Notes: a model not told the origin generated them from the sequence alone. 64,000 bases of DNA from JADCGM01 sp943368345 (GCA_943368345.1 CALRKY020000008.1:1-64000), one strand, 5' to 3'. Shown: positions 15,120 to 23,834, numbered from the stretch's first letter. A program made the numbers and translations.

Positions 15120-17216
15120 TTAGCCGTGGCCCGCCAGCGCTGCCAGCAGCAGCAGCGCGACGATGTTGGTGATCTTGATCATCGGGTTGACCGCTGGGCC
15201 AGCCGTATCCTTGTACGGATCGCCGACGGTATCGCCGGTGACAGCGGCCTGGTGGGCAGGGGAGCCCTTGCCGCCGTAGGCACCGACTTCGATGACCTTC
15301 TTGGCATTGTCCCACGCGCCGCCGCCCGAGGTCATCGAGATGGCAACGAACAGGCCGGAGATGATGACGCCCATCAGCAACGCGCCGAGGGCGGCGAAGC
15401 CATTGCCCTGTCCGGCTACGGCCGTGATCGCGAAATAGACCGCAACGGGGGCTAGCACTGGCAGCAGCGATGGGATGATCATCTCCCGGATGGCACCGGC
15501 GGTGACCAGATCGACGGTCCGGGCATAGTTCGGACGGACGCTCCGGTCAGCGATGCCCGGGTTTTCGCGGAACTGCGCCCGGATATCCTGCGCCACGGCC
15601 TGCGCCGTCCGGCCGACCGCGGTCATCGCCATGCCGCCGAACAGGTAAGGCAGCAGCGCACCGAGCAGCAACCCGACCACGACGTAAGGGTTGGACAGGG
15701 AGAAATCGACGACCACGGTGGTGAAGAACTGCTTCAGATCCTCGGTATAGGTCGCGAACAACACCAGCGCGGCCAGACCGGCAGAGCCGATGGCATAGCC
15801 CTTGGTGACCGCCTTGGTCGTGTTGCCAACCGCATCGAGTGCATCGGTGCGCTCGCGCACTTCGCCCTCAAGTCCGGCCATTTCTGCAATGCCACCGGCA
15901 TTGTCGGTCACCGGGCCATAGGCATCAAGCGCGACAACCATACCGGCGAGCGCCAGCATCGAGGTTGCGGCGAAGGCGATGCCGATCAGGCCAGCCAACT
16001 GATAGCTGGCGATGATGCCAACGATGATCACCAGCGTCGGCAGTGCGGTCGACTCCATCGACACGGCCAGACCCTGAATGACGTTGGTGCCGTGGCCCGA
16101 ATCCGACGCCTTGGCGATGGACTGGACCGGGCGGTAGTCGGTCCCCGTGTAGTATTCGGTGATCCAGACAATGAGCCCGGTTACGCCGAGGCCGACGAGC
16201 ATGCAGTAGAACAGCGCCCGGCCGGTGAACTGCACCGCTGCCGCATTGGTCTGTGCGATGACCGCATTCATGTCCGGGAAGATTGCCTGCGTGGCGAACC
16301 ACAGCGCCGGGATCGACAGGACTGCAGTCCAGATGAAGCCCTTGTACAGCGCCCCCATGATCGACCCGCCGCCGAGGCGGACGAAATAGGTGCCGATGAT
16401 GGAGGTCAGGATGCAGACACCCCCGGCCAGCAGCGGCAGGGTCATCAATTTGGCGGCGTCCGCACCGGCCACCAGTAGGGCGACCAGAACCATGGTTGCG
16501 CCGATGGTCACAACATAGGTTTCGAACAGGTCGGCGGCCATACCGGCGCAGTCACCGACATTGTCGCCGACGTTATCGGCGATGACGCCGGGGTTCCGGT
16601 CATCGTCCTCGTCAAAGCCCAGTTCGTTCTTGCCGACCATGTCGGCGCCAACGTCGGCGGCCTTGGTGAAGATGCCGCCGCCAAGACGCGCGAAGATCGA
16701 GATCAGCGAGGCGCCGAACGACAAAGCAACAAGCGCGTTGATCACTTCGCGGCTGGTTGCACCCATGCCGCTGGACACCAGCGCATAGAAATAACCGGCA
16801 ATGGCGAGCAGGGCCAAACCAGCGACGAGCATGCCGGTGACGGCCCCCGAGCGGAAGGCCATGGTCAGGCCGCCCTGCAGGGAGTGGCGCGCCGCTTCGG
16901 CAGTCCGCACATTGGCGCGAACCGAAATGTTCATGCCGATAAAGCCGGTGACGCCCGACAGCACCGCGCCGATGACAAAGCCAATGGCCGGGATGGTCCC
17001 AAGGAACACGGCGACCAAGACGGCGACAATGACGCCGACAATCCCGATGGCGATATATTGACGCTTCAGATAGGCGGCTGCGCCTTCCTGGATCGCCGCT
17101 GCAATCTCCTGCATCCGGGCATTGCCCGCCGGTGCGCGTAGCACCTGCATCGCTGTCAAAATACCGTAAACCACGGCAGCGAGCCCGCAGAGCATCGCAA
17201 GCAAAACCATATCCAT
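15120..17216 (-). CDS. hppA: Membrane-bound proton-pumping pyrophosphatase, K+-independent type
   Basis: A 698-residue polytopic membrane enzyme that couples pyrophosphate hydrolysis to proton export. About 15 hydrophobic helices are visible. Signature segments include DVGADMVGKNELGFDEDDD, NPGVIADNVGDNVGDCAGMA and a C-terminal GDTVGDPYKDTAGPAVNPM. The GNTTKAVTKG segment has lysine where K+-dependent enzymes have alanine, so this should be the K+-independent subclass. ATG 17216 was chosen because it begins the first membrane helix, with AGGGG a little further upstream; the 22 residues before it in frame are unlike the family. It follows thiL by about 100 bases and ends at a strong terminator. 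Confidence 0.95.
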   Translation of the reverse strand: MDMVLLAMLCGLAAVVYGILTAMQVLRAPAGNARMQEIAAAIQEGAAAYLKRQYIAIGIVGVIVAVLVAVFLGTIPAIGFVIGAVLSGVTGFIGMNISVRANVRTAEAARHSLQGGLTMAFRSGAVTGMLVAGLALLAIAGYFYALVSSGMGATSREVINALVALSFGASLISIFARLGGGIFTKAADVGADMVGKNELGFDEDDDRNPGVIADNVGDNVGDCAGMAADLFETYVVTIGATMVLVALLVAGADAAKLMTLPLLAGGVCILTSIIGTYFVRLGGGSIMGALYKGFIWTAVLSIPALWFATQAIFPDMNAVIAQTNAAAVQFTGRALFYCMLVGLGVTGLIVWITEYYTGTDYRPVQSIAKASDSGHGTNVIQGLAVSMESTALPTLVIIVGIIASYQLAGLIGIAFAATSMLALAGMVVALDAYGPVTDNAGGIAEMAGLEGEVRERTDALDAVGNTTKAVTKGYAIGSAGLAALVLFATYTEDLKQFFTTVVVDFSLSNPYVVVGLLLGALLPYLFGGMAMTAVGRTAQAVAQDIRAQFRENPGIADRSVRPNYARTVDLVTAGAIREMIIPSLLPVLAPVAVYFAITAVAGQGNGFAALGALLMGVIISGLFVAISMTSGGGAWDNAKKVIEVGAYGGKGSPAHQAAVTGDTVGDPYKDTAGPAVNPMIKITNIVALLLLAALAGHG

Positions 17217-17319
17217 GTGTATCAAGCCCCTGATTGGCCCACACCCCGGGGCCGGTCTGACGATTGCGGCGGCTTGTGGCAAAAGCGCTGGCAGGATGCA
17301 AGCTCCTGAGGGCTGACCG

Positions 17320-18276
17320 CTAGCTTTGGTGCTCGTAGCCCAGTCGGGTTGGGGCGTGCAATGCTCCGGTCAGCCCGGTTATCGTCAGCCCTTCGCCCGC
17401 CCTGATCCGGCCAATCCGGGTCAGCCGCAGGCCGGTTCTATCGGCCAGACCCTGGAGCGCCGAAGCCGCACTCGCTGGGGCCGAAACCAGAAGTTCATAG
17501 TCATCACCGGACGTGGCCCGCGCGACCAAGTCTGCGTCAGTTCGTCCAGTTCGAAGCGCCGCGGCGTCCGACAGCGGCAACTCGGCCAGATCAATCCGCA
17601 CCGCCACCCCACTCGCCGCCGCCAGCCGCTCTGCATCGATCAGCAGGCCGTCCGACACGTCCATGGCAGCCGTCGCCAGTCCGGCCAGCCCCTGCCCGAA
17701 TGCCAGGCGCGGTTCAGGACGGCGGTATCGCGACAGCAGATATTTGTCTGCCGCCGCCTCGCCCTTGGCGATTGCCAGCCCAAGTCCGGAATCACCAATG
17801 GTTCCGGTGACATATAGATCATCGCCCGGTCTGGCACCGGCGCGGGACAGGGCCCGCCCGGACCCGACCTGCCCAATTGCCGTCAACCCGATCACCGCCT
17901 GCGTCAGCCCGCCAATGGTATCACCGCCAAGCAAAGCAACGCCCCACCGCTCCAGGCCCCGGCGAAGGCCTTCGGCAAAGGCCGTCAGCCAAGCCTCGTC
18001 CTCCGCCGCGCTCAACCCCAATCCCATCAGCACGCCAACCGGCTTCGCCCCCATCGCCGCAAGGTCGGACAGGTTCACCGCCAGCAGCTTCCAAGCAATA
18101 TCGGACGGCGGATCGGTCGGCAGATAATGGACCCCGCAGGCCAGCACATCATGGGTGAACACCAGATCACGGCCGATCGCCGGGGTCAGGACGGCGGCAT
18201 CATCCGATAGGCCGCGCGCCGCCGGATGGCTCGCAAGCGGTGCGAGCAGGCGGGTGATGATGTCGCGCTCCCGCAT
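17320..18276 (-). CDS. thiL: Thiamine-monophosphate kinase
   Basis: A 318-residue cytosolic enzyme that phosphorylates thiamine monophosphate to thiamine diphosphate. It is a PurM/AIR-synthase-like fold: MRERDIITRLL at the N-terminus, LSDDAAVL for ATP-Mg binding, VFTHDVLACGVHY, the NLSDLAAMGAKP segment, GGDTIGG, and MDVSDGLLIDAERLA with SGDDYELL in the C-terminal half. ATG 18276 is preceded by GGAGGGG at eight bases, so it is preferred over an in-frame start six codons upstream. It follows nusB closely, the usual nusB-thiL arrangement in alphaproteobacteria. Confidence 0.95.
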   Translation of the reverse strand: MRERDIITRLLAPLASHPAARGLSDDAAVLTPAIGRDLVFTHDVLACGVHYLPTDPPSDIAWKLLAVNLSDLAAMGAKPVGVLMGLGLSAAEDEAWLTAFAEGLRRGLERWGVALLGGDTIGGLTQAVIGLTAIGQVGSGRALSRAGARPGDDLYVTGTIGDSGLGLAIAKGEAAADKYLLSRYRRPEPRLAFGQGLAGLATAAMDVSDGLLIDAERLAAASGVAVRIDLAELPLSDAAALRTGRTDADLVARATSGDDYELLVSAPASAASALQGLADRTGLRLTRIGRIRAGEGLTITGLTGALHAPTRLGYEHQS

Positions 18277-18309
18277 GAAAATCACCCCTCCCAATGTTGG
18301 AGAGGGCTA

Positions 18310-18777
18310 TCAGCCTCGGACCTGCTTGGCCACCGAATCGAGCAGGCCATTGGCGAATTTCGACTCGGTCGCCTCATAGAAAGCGTGCGCCACATCGACA
18401 TATTCGTTGATGACCGTCGCGGTCGGTACGTCCGGGCGGGCAAGCAGTTCATAGGACCCGGCGCGCAGGATGGCCCGCAACGGACGGTCGATCCGGTCCA
18501 TCGACCAGCCTTTGGCAAGATTGCGACCGATCAGGTCATCAATTTCGCCGAAACGGGCATCGACACCGGCAACGACATCATTGAAAAAATCGACATCGGC
18601 GTCGCGGATCAAATCCCCCTCGACTTCGACCCCCAGCCGGTGATTGTGAAACTCGCTGAGCACGACGGCGACCGGGATGCCCGACATGTCGCGCTGATAC
18701 AGCGCCTGCACAGCCGCGAGCCGCGCTGCGGACCGGGCATTGCCGACGCGCTGTTTCCGGGGGGTGGACGATGACAT
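18310..18777 (-). CDS. nusB: Transcription antitermination factor NusB
   Basis: A 155-residue all-helical RNA-binding protein that, with NusE, binds boxA in rRNA leaders. The conserved RSAARLAAVQALYQRD N-terminus, the IDRPLRAILRAGSYELLARP core and the TVINEYVDVAHAFYEATESKFANGLLD helix region are all present (each spread over the C-terminal two thirds). The M at 18777 begins the conserved region. It lies upstream of thiL. The usual neighbour ribH is separated from it by the esterase-GNAT fusion gene. Confidence 0.95.
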   Translation of the reverse strand: MSSSTPRKQRVGNARSAARLAAVQALYQRDMSGIPVAVVLSEFHNHRLGVEVEGDLIRDADVDFFNDVVAGVDARFGEIDDLIGRNLAKGWSMDRIDRPLRAILRAGSYELLARPDVPTATVINEYVDVAHAFYEATESKFANGLLDSVAKQVRG

Positions 18778-18848
18778 GCCGGGGCTTCTAGCGGCGACAC
18801 CGACCAAACGGAACCCCGCGCGGCACCAACGGAGGTTTCCAAACCCGT

Positions 18849-20162
18849 TTACAGATCGCGCTGGTAGACCGTCACATCGCTGCTTTTGTAGCCGAGCGCT
18901 TCATAAAAGCCGCGTGCCGCCTGATTGTCCGCCCGTACCATCAGGTTCAGGCGCGGTGCGCCAGCAGCACGGAGCCAGACTTCTGCAGCGGCCATCATCT
19001 GCCGGCCAAGTCCCTGTCCGCGATGATCCGGCGACACGGCCAGATAATAGACCCAGGCCCGGTGTCCATCGAACCCGGCCATGACCGTCGCGACCAATTG
19101 GTCGCCATCGCGGCCAGCCAGAATCGCCGAGGTTGGTGACCGGAGCGCCAGCTGCGCATCCGCCGTTGCATCATTCCACGGTCGCGTCAGGCCGCAGCTC
19201 GCCCATAGTACCGTCGCAGCCTCGATGTCCTCCGGACGCAGGTCGGCAATCTCCACCGATCGGCCAAGCCTGGCGCGCAGCCAGTTGCAGGCATCCTGCA
19301 TCGCGGTGGTCGCTGCCGGGACCAGTCCAGGCAGGGAGAAAAAGCCGTGGATGACGCCCGGGTAGCGGGTCTTGGTCACAGCAACCCCGGCACCCGCAAG
19401 GGCAGCGGCATAGGCTTCCCCCTCATCCCGCAGCACGTCATATTGGGCGGTCAGAACAAAGGCTGGCGGCAGGCCAGTGAGTGCAGCCCGGATCGGCTCC
19501 GCCAGCGGATGGCCGGTGGGGGCGGCATAATAGTTCCAATAAATCTGCATCCCGGCCTCCGACAGGCCAAAGGCATCATTTTCGGCGTAGGAGGCATGGC
19601 TCCCGGGCCGGTCGATCACCGGGTAGACCAAAAGTTGCGCCGCCAATGCCGGGCCAACTTCGTCCCGGGTCCGGATCGCCAGTGCCGCCGCCAGATTGCC
19701 ACCGGCACTGTCCCCGGCAACGGCAATCCGGGCCGGGTCCACCCCGAGCGATGCCGCATTCGCTGCCACCCAGCGCAGCACCGCCATGCAATCATCAATG
19801 GCGGCCGGAAACGGGTGTTCGGGCGCCAATCGGTAGTCGATTGAGATCACCGTCATCCCGGTGCCAACGCACAGGTGGCGGCAGACAGGATCATGGGTTT
19901 CCAGATCGCAAACCACCCAGCCGCCGCCGTGGATGAACAGGATCACCGGATGCGGGCCCGGGGCCACTGGTCGGTAGACGCGGACGCCAACCCCTCCCGC
20001 ATCCAAATCCTCGGTCCGAACCTCAGGCGGCGGGACCAGGGCCCGGTAAGGGGCAACCATCCCGGCCATCGCAGCCCGGGCCGCAACCGGTGGCAAGGTT
20101 TCCAACCCGGGATTGCCGCGCCGTTGTTGCAGCATCGCCGCGCAGACCGGATCGAGCGTCAT
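18849..20162 (-). CDS. HSL-family esterase fused to a GNAT acetyltransferase
   Basis: A 437-residue two-domain protein. Residues 1-300 are an alpha/beta-hydrolase of the hormone-sensitive-lipase family: HGGG at 78-81 forms the oxyanion hole, S152 lies in GDSAGGN, D242 in AQYDVLRDEGEAY and H272 in VIHGFF. Residues about 303-437 are a GNAT domain of the YpeA type, with ATVLWASCGLTRPWND, VYYLAVSPDHRGQGLGRQMM (acetyl-CoA loop RGQGLG) and AARGFYEALGYKSSDV. The frame is uninterrupted, so this is a true fusion and not a frameshift. Each domain usually occurs alone. The ATG overlaps the ribH stop by four bases, so the gene sits inside the conserved ribH-nusB junction. Substrates are unknown. Confidence 0.9.
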   Translation of the reverse strand: MTLDPVCAAMLQQRRGNPGLETLPPVAARAAMAGMVAPYRALVPPPEVRTEDLDAGGVGVRVYRPVAPGPHPVILFIHGGGWVVCDLETHDPVCRHLCVGTGMTVISIDYRLAPEHPFPAAIDDCMAVLRWVAANAASLGVDPARIAVAGDSAGGNLAAALAIRTRDEVGPALAAQLLVYPVIDRPGSHASYAENDAFGLSEAGMQIYWNYYAAPTGHPLAEPIRAALTGLPPAFVLTAQYDVLRDEGEAYAAALAGAGVAVTKTRYPGVIHGFFSLPGLVPAATTAMQDACNWLRARLGRSVEIADLRPEDIEAATVLWASCGLTRPWNDATADAQLALRSPTSAILAGRDGDQLVATVMAGFDGHRAWVYYLAVSPDHRGQGLGRQMMAAAEVWLRAAGAPRLNLMVRADNQAARGFYEALGYKSSDVTVYQRDL

Positions 20163-20581
20163 GCCGCAAACCTCTCCCGCAGCGCGATCATCGCCAGCGC
20201 GGCCTTGGCCGCATCGCCGCCCTTATCCTTCTCGCTACGGCGCGCCCGGGCCCAGGCCTGATCGTCATTCTCACAGGTCAGGATGCCGTTGCCGATGGCG
20301 AGCCCGTCAAGCGTCAACGCCATGACGCCGCGCGCGCTTTCGTTGGACACAACTTCGAAATGATAGGTTTCGCCCCGGATGATGCTGCCGAGCGCCACAT
20401 AGCCATCATACCGGCCGGTCTCGGACGCCAGCATGATCGCTGCCGGAATTTCGAGCGCACCCGGTACCGTCACCGTTTCATGGGTTGCACCCGCAGCATC
20501 CAGCGCGGTCCGCGCGCCGTCGAGCAGGGCATCGGCCAGATCATCATAAAATCGCGCTTCGACCAGCAATAAATGTGGCAC
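20159..20581 (-). CDS. ribH: 6,7-dimethyl-8-ribityllumazine synthase
   Basis: A 140-residue enzyme that condenses the ribityl-aminouracil with the 4-carbon phosphate to give lumazine, the penultimate riboflavin step; the family assembles as pentamers or icosahedra. Visible elements are the substrate loop VPGALEIPAA, the phosphate-binding GSIIRGETYHFE (catalytic His) and GNGILTCEND. The start is GTG and overlaps the stop of the upstream ribB gene by one base. The stop overlaps the ATG of the esterase-GNAT gene. Confidence 0.96.
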   Translation of the reverse strand: MPHLLLVEARFYDDLADALLDGARTALDAAGATHETVTVPGALEIPAAIMLASETGRYDGYVALGSIIRGETYHFEVVSNESARGVMALTLDGLAIGNGILTCENDDQAWARARRSEKDKGGDAAKAALAMIALRERFAA

Positions 20582-21873
20582 TAGACTCTCCGTTCAAATG
20601 GCGGGATCGAGCGTTCCTCGACCACATTCAACCCATAGCCATCCAGCCCGACAAAGGTCTTGTGCGAATTGGTCAGCAAAATCATGTCATGGACCCCAAG
20701 GTCGACAAGGATTTGCGCGCCGATGCCATAGTCGCGCAGGTCCATGTCGGCGGGGCGAGTCCCGGCCCGGGCCTGCATCTCGCGCGACAGCCGGTCAGGG
20801 CTGATGTCCCGGATGACAACGACGATGCCACTGCCTTCCTCGCCAATCATTTGCATCGACTTCTGCAGTTGCCCGTCGCGAGACGACAGGTCGCCGAGCA
20901 TGTCGGGGAAAATCGACAGGGCGTGCATCCGGACCATTGTCGGCTGCCCAGCCACCGGCTTGCCTTTCTGCAGCACCAGATGCTCGGCATATTCGGCGCG
21001 GTTCACATAGGTTTTGGCAATCCAGTCCCCGCCAAACACCGACGTCATCGGAATTTCGGCGATGCACTGCACCAGATGATCGTTGCGGCGGCGATAGGCG
21101 ATCAGGTCACGGATCGTCCCGATTTTCAGCCCGTGCTGCTGGGCAAACAGCACCAGATCATCCATGCGGGCCATGGTGCCATCCTCGTTCATGATCTCGC
21201 AGATCACCCCGGACGGGTTGAGACCGGCCAGACGCGCCACATCGACCGCCGCCTCGGTATGCCCGGCCCGGACCAGAACCCCGCCGTCCCGCGCAACCAG
21301 CGGAAACACATGGCCCGGCGTGACGATATGTTCAGGTCCCTTGCCGGAATCGATGGCCACCGCGACAGTCCGCGCCCGGTCTGCCGCCGAAATGCCGGTT
21401 GTCACCCCTTCTGCCGCTTCGATGGACACCGTGAACGCGGTTTCGTGTCGCGTGCCATTATGTCGGCTCATCAGCGGCAGGCCCAACTGCTCGACCCGCG
21501 CCCGGGTCATCGACAGACAGATCAGGCCGCGACCATATTTCGCCATGAAGTTGATCGCATCGGGGGTCGCCATCTGGGCCGGAATGACCAGATCGCCCTC
21601 ATTCTCCCGGTCTTCGTCATCGACCAGAATGAACATCCGGCCGTTGCGGGCTTCCTCGATAATCTCCTCAACCGGCACCAGCCCGGGCGACTCGTCTTGC
21701 GCAAAAATGAAGGTTTCGAGTTTTCGCAGCGTGTCGGCGGTCGGGTTCCAGTCCGGTGCGTCGAGGTCGCGCAACGTATTGGCGTGAAGACCGGCAGCCC
21801 GGGCCAGCCCCGACCGCGACATGCCCCCGTCATTGACGAGGGCGCGGAGTTTGGCGATCAATTTTGTGCTCAT
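20581..21873 (-). CDS. ribB: DHBP synthase with N-terminal HTH and degenerate GTP cyclohydrolase II domain
   Basis: A 430-residue three-part protein. Residues 1-62 resemble a helix-turn-helix (MSRSGLARAAGLHANTLRDL). Residues about 65-270 are 3,4-dihydroxy-2-butanone-4-phosphate synthase: FILVDDEDRENEGDLVIPA, the DRARTVAVAI segment and PGHVFPLVARDGGVLVRAGHTEA are intact, so RibB activity is expected. Residues about 275-430 align with GTP cyclohydrolase II, but the three zinc cysteines (normally near ECLTGD and RCDCG) are absent (MHALSIFPDMLG, SSRDGQ) and the QEGRGIGL motif is replaced by RDISPDRLS. Cyclohydrolase activity is therefore unlikely; such RibBX-type proteins are known in alphaproteobacteria. 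A perfect palindrome lies 12 bases upstream of the start. Confidence 0.92.
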   Translation of the reverse strand: MSTKLIAKLRALVNDGGMSRSGLARAAGLHANTLRDLDAPDWNPTADTLRKLETFIFAQDESPGLVPVEEIIEEARNGRMFILVDDEDRENEGDLVIPAQMATPDAINFMAKYGRGLICLSMTRARVEQLGLPLMSRHNGTRHETAFTVSIEAAEGVTTGISAADRARTVAVAIDSGKGPEHIVTPGHVFPLVARDGGVLVRAGHTEAAVDVARLAGLNPSGVICEIMNEDGTMARMDDLVLFAQQHGLKIGTIRDLIAYRRRNDHLVQCIAEIPMTSVFGGDWIAKTYVNRAEYAEHLVLQKGKPVAGQPTMVRMHALSIFPDMLGDLSSRDGQLQKSMQMIGEEGSGIVVVIRDISPDRLSREMQARAGTRPADMDLRDYGIGAQILVDLGVHDMILLTNSHKTFVGLDGYGLNVVEERSIPPFERRV

Positions 21874-21884
21874 GTTGAAAGGAA

Positions 21885-21902
21885 ATCACATCAGGATGTG
21901 AT
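21885..21902 (-). promoter_or_regulatory. Perfect palindrome upstream of ribB (candidate operator)
   Basis: ATCACATC and GATGTGAT form 8-bp perfect arms around AG in the 45-base gap between ribE and ribB. Flanking GTTGAA (21874-21879) and TTCAAC (21904-21909) form a second, unevenly spaced inverted pair. A further TCACATT half-site follows near 21918. Because the downstream protein carries its own helix-turn-helix, autogenous control is a reasonable inference. Confidence 0.6.
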
Positions 21903-21918
21903 ATTCAACTATCAATTC

Positions 21919-22521
21919 TCACATTACTCTGTTTTGCATCCGCCCAAGATAGCGTGCGAGCACATCGATTTCGAGATTCACCTCATCGCCAGCCTTTGAC
22001 GCGCCGAAGGTCGTCCAGGACGCTGTATGCGGGATGATATTGACCCCGAATTGCACCCCGTCGGCGGTATCCACCACCGCATTAACCGTCAGCGACGCGC
22101 CATCAAGGCAGATGGATCCCTTGGCGGCGATATAGGGTGCGACCGAAAGCGGAGCGACGAAGGTGAAGCGCAGCGAGTCTCCGTCGTTCGCAGTCTCTGT
22201 GATCCGGGCGACCGCATCGACATGGCCGGTCACGATATGCCCCCCCAATTCGTCACCGACCTTCAAGGCTCGTTCGAGATTGAGTCGACGTCCGGTCGCC
22301 CATAGCCCCGCTGCGGTTTTTGACTGGCTCTCCGCAGAAATATCGACCGCAAACCAGCCTGGCCCTTTGTCGACGACGGTCAGGCAGGCCCCCGAACAGG
22401 CAATGGACGCACCGATGGCAACGCCTGCGGTGTCATAGCCGGTGGCAATGCGCACCCGAAGGTCGCCGCGCTGTTCGACGCTTTCGATGGTGCCAATGTC
22501 GGTAATGATGCCGGTGAACAT
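21919..22521 (-). CDS. ribE: Riboflavin synthase alpha subunit
   Basis: A 200-residue homotrimeric enzyme that dismutates two lumazine molecules into riboflavin and the ribityl-aminouracil. It has the family's two repeated beta-barrel lumazine-binding domains: MFTGIITDIGTIES with SIACSGACLTV in the first, and GGHIVTGHVDAVA with GSICLDGASLTVN in the second. It lies nine bases after ribD. A 45-base gap with a palindrome separates it from ribB. Confidence 0.96.
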   Translation of the reverse strand: MFTGIITDIGTIESVEQRGDLRVRIATGYDTAGVAIGASIACSGACLTVVDKGPGWFAVDISAESQSKTAAGLWATGRRLNLERALKVGDELGGHIVTGHVDAVARITETANDGDSLRFTFVAPLSVAPYIAAKGSICLDGASLTVNAVVDTADGVQFGVNIIPHTASWTTFGASKAGDEVNLEIDVLARYLGRMQNRVM

Positions 22522-22530
22522 GCGCTATGC

Positions 22531-23502
22531 CTACCGGGTCCGCTCGTAAATCTCCAGCCGATCAACGCCGAGCTGACGATTTTCAACCGAATGCCATCTG
22601 CCGTGACTATCCGCAAGCCGCTCCAGCCCCACATCGACAAGCCCGAGACCGGCTCCCAGCAGAACCGGGGCACGGTACAGAATCAGCCGGTCGATGAGGT
22701 CGTCCCGCAACAACGCCGCGCCTGCTGTGACACCGCCTTCAACCAACAGGTCATTGACCCCCTCGACGCCGCAAAGTGCGCTGATCGAGCGAAACAGTTC
22801 GGCGCGCCCGCTATCCGGCATCGACGAACTCAATATGCCGATCCGGGGCGACCGTTCGGCCAAGCCGGGCAGTCGCACATCGAGTGACGGCGAATCCGCC
22901 TCCCAGGTTCCACGCCCGACAAGAACCATGTCCGACTTCGCCCGGAGCAGGTGCGCGTGCCGGCGCGCGGCGCCGCCGGTAATCCACTGGCTCTCCCCCG
23001 ATGCCATGGCGATCCGCCCGTCGAGCGACATCGCCAGTTTCAGGGTCATCCGGGGCCGACCGAGCAGAACACGGGAGAAAAATCCAGCAGCTACAGCTCC
23101 GGCACCGTTTTCACATATTCCGGTTGCAACCTCGATACCTACCGCCGCCAGCCGCGCCATGCCCTGGCCTGCGGTCCGTGGATCTGGATCAACCACCGCC
23201 GCCACCACCCGGGACACACCCGCCGCGATCAATGCGTCGGTGCAGGACCCACCCCGCGTGCTGACATGGGCGCAGGGTTCGAGGCTGGTGTAGACGGTTG
23301 CGCCCCGCGCTGCCGCACCGGCCTGTCCCAGCGCCTCCGCCTCGGCATGCGGACGTCCACCCGGCTGGGTCCAGCCGCGCCCGACGACCACGCCGTCCCG
23401 GACAATCACACATCCAACCGACGGATTGGGAGCAGTGCGCCCAACCCCGCGCTCGGCCAATGCCAGCGCGGCGTTCATCCAGCGCTGATCGTCGCTGCTC
23501 AC
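22531..23502 (-). CDS. ribD: Bifunctional pyrimidine deaminase / reductase RibD
   Basis: A 323-residue enzyme for two riboflavin steps. The N-terminal deaminase (1-145) has the zinc motif HAEAEAL and PCAHVSTRGGSC with NPSVGCVIV before it. The C-terminal reductase (about 150-320) begins with TLKLAMSLDGRIA and contains LLVEGGVTAGAALL for NADPH binding. The reductase part is a little shorter than in Escherichia coli. The start is GTG, overlapping the stop of the small upstream membrane protein by four bases. It is the first riboflavin gene of the run; I see no FMN riboswitch ahead of it. Confidence 0.95.
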   Translation of the reverse strand: MSSDDQRWMNAALALAERGVGRTAPNPSVGCVIVRDGVVVGRGWTQPGGRPHAEAEALGQAGAAARGATVYTSLEPCAHVSTRGGSCTDALIAAGVSRVVAAVVDPDPRTAGQGMARLAAVGIEVATGICENGAGAVAAGFFSRVLLGRPRMTLKLAMSLDGRIAMASGESQWITGGAARRHAHLLRAKSDMVLVGRGTWEADSPSLDVRLPGLAERSPRIGILSSSMPDSGRAELFRSISALCGVEGVNDLLVEGGVTAGAALLRDDLIDRLILYRAPVLLGAGLGLVDVGLERLADSHGRWHSVENRQLGVDRLEIYERTR

Positions 23503-23834
23503 GCTCCCGGACCGGCCTTGGTTTTGACAACCGCCTTTGCTGTCTCAGCCTTCTGGGCCTCTTCAGTCTTTTGCGCTTCGATGGCGGCCATCCGCGCCGC
23601 CAGCTCTTCCGCTTGCCGGGCTTTCACCTCGGCCAAACTCCGGTTTGCGGGCCAATTCTCCATATAGACCAGCAGCGGGTCAGGTTTCAGATAGCCGGAG
23701 CGATTTTCGATCAGGAAACCGGTCATCACGGTGATGGTGATCAGCACCGACAGACCGGCGGCCCACAATTGCGCCCGGCTGCGGGATTGAAAGAACGACC
23801 GCAGGTCGTCGAGAGGGAGGAACTTGCGAAACAT
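23499..23834 (-). CDS. Small single-pass membrane protein of unknown function
   Basis: A 111-residue product with a cytosolic N-terminus, one membrane helix (about 21-43, AGLSVLITITVMTGFLI) and a charged C-terminal half predicted to form a coiled coil (about residues 68-104, rich in Ala, Glu, Lys and Gln). I do not recognise a named family. It is four-base coupled to ribD and starts 32 bases after gltX ends, so it belongs to the same transcript. ATG 23834 is where membrane-protein-like composition begins; the longer open frame upstream overlaps gltX and is not credible. Confidence 0.75.
   Translation of the reverse strand: MFRKFLPLDDLRSFFQSRSRAQLWAAGLSVLITITVMTGFLIENRSGYLKPDPLLVYMENWPANRSLAEVKARQAEELAARMAAIEAQKTEEAQKAETAKAVVKTKAGPGA

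Noticed and set aside
21885..21902. CRP-type site (TGTGA-N6-TCACA)
   Set aside because: The arms are in the opposite order (TCACA first, TGTGA last), so it does not match the CRP consensus.
20485..21999. 504-residue open frame on the plus strand
   Set aside because: Antisense to ribH, ribB and ribE; His/Gln/Arg-rich composition and no family features.
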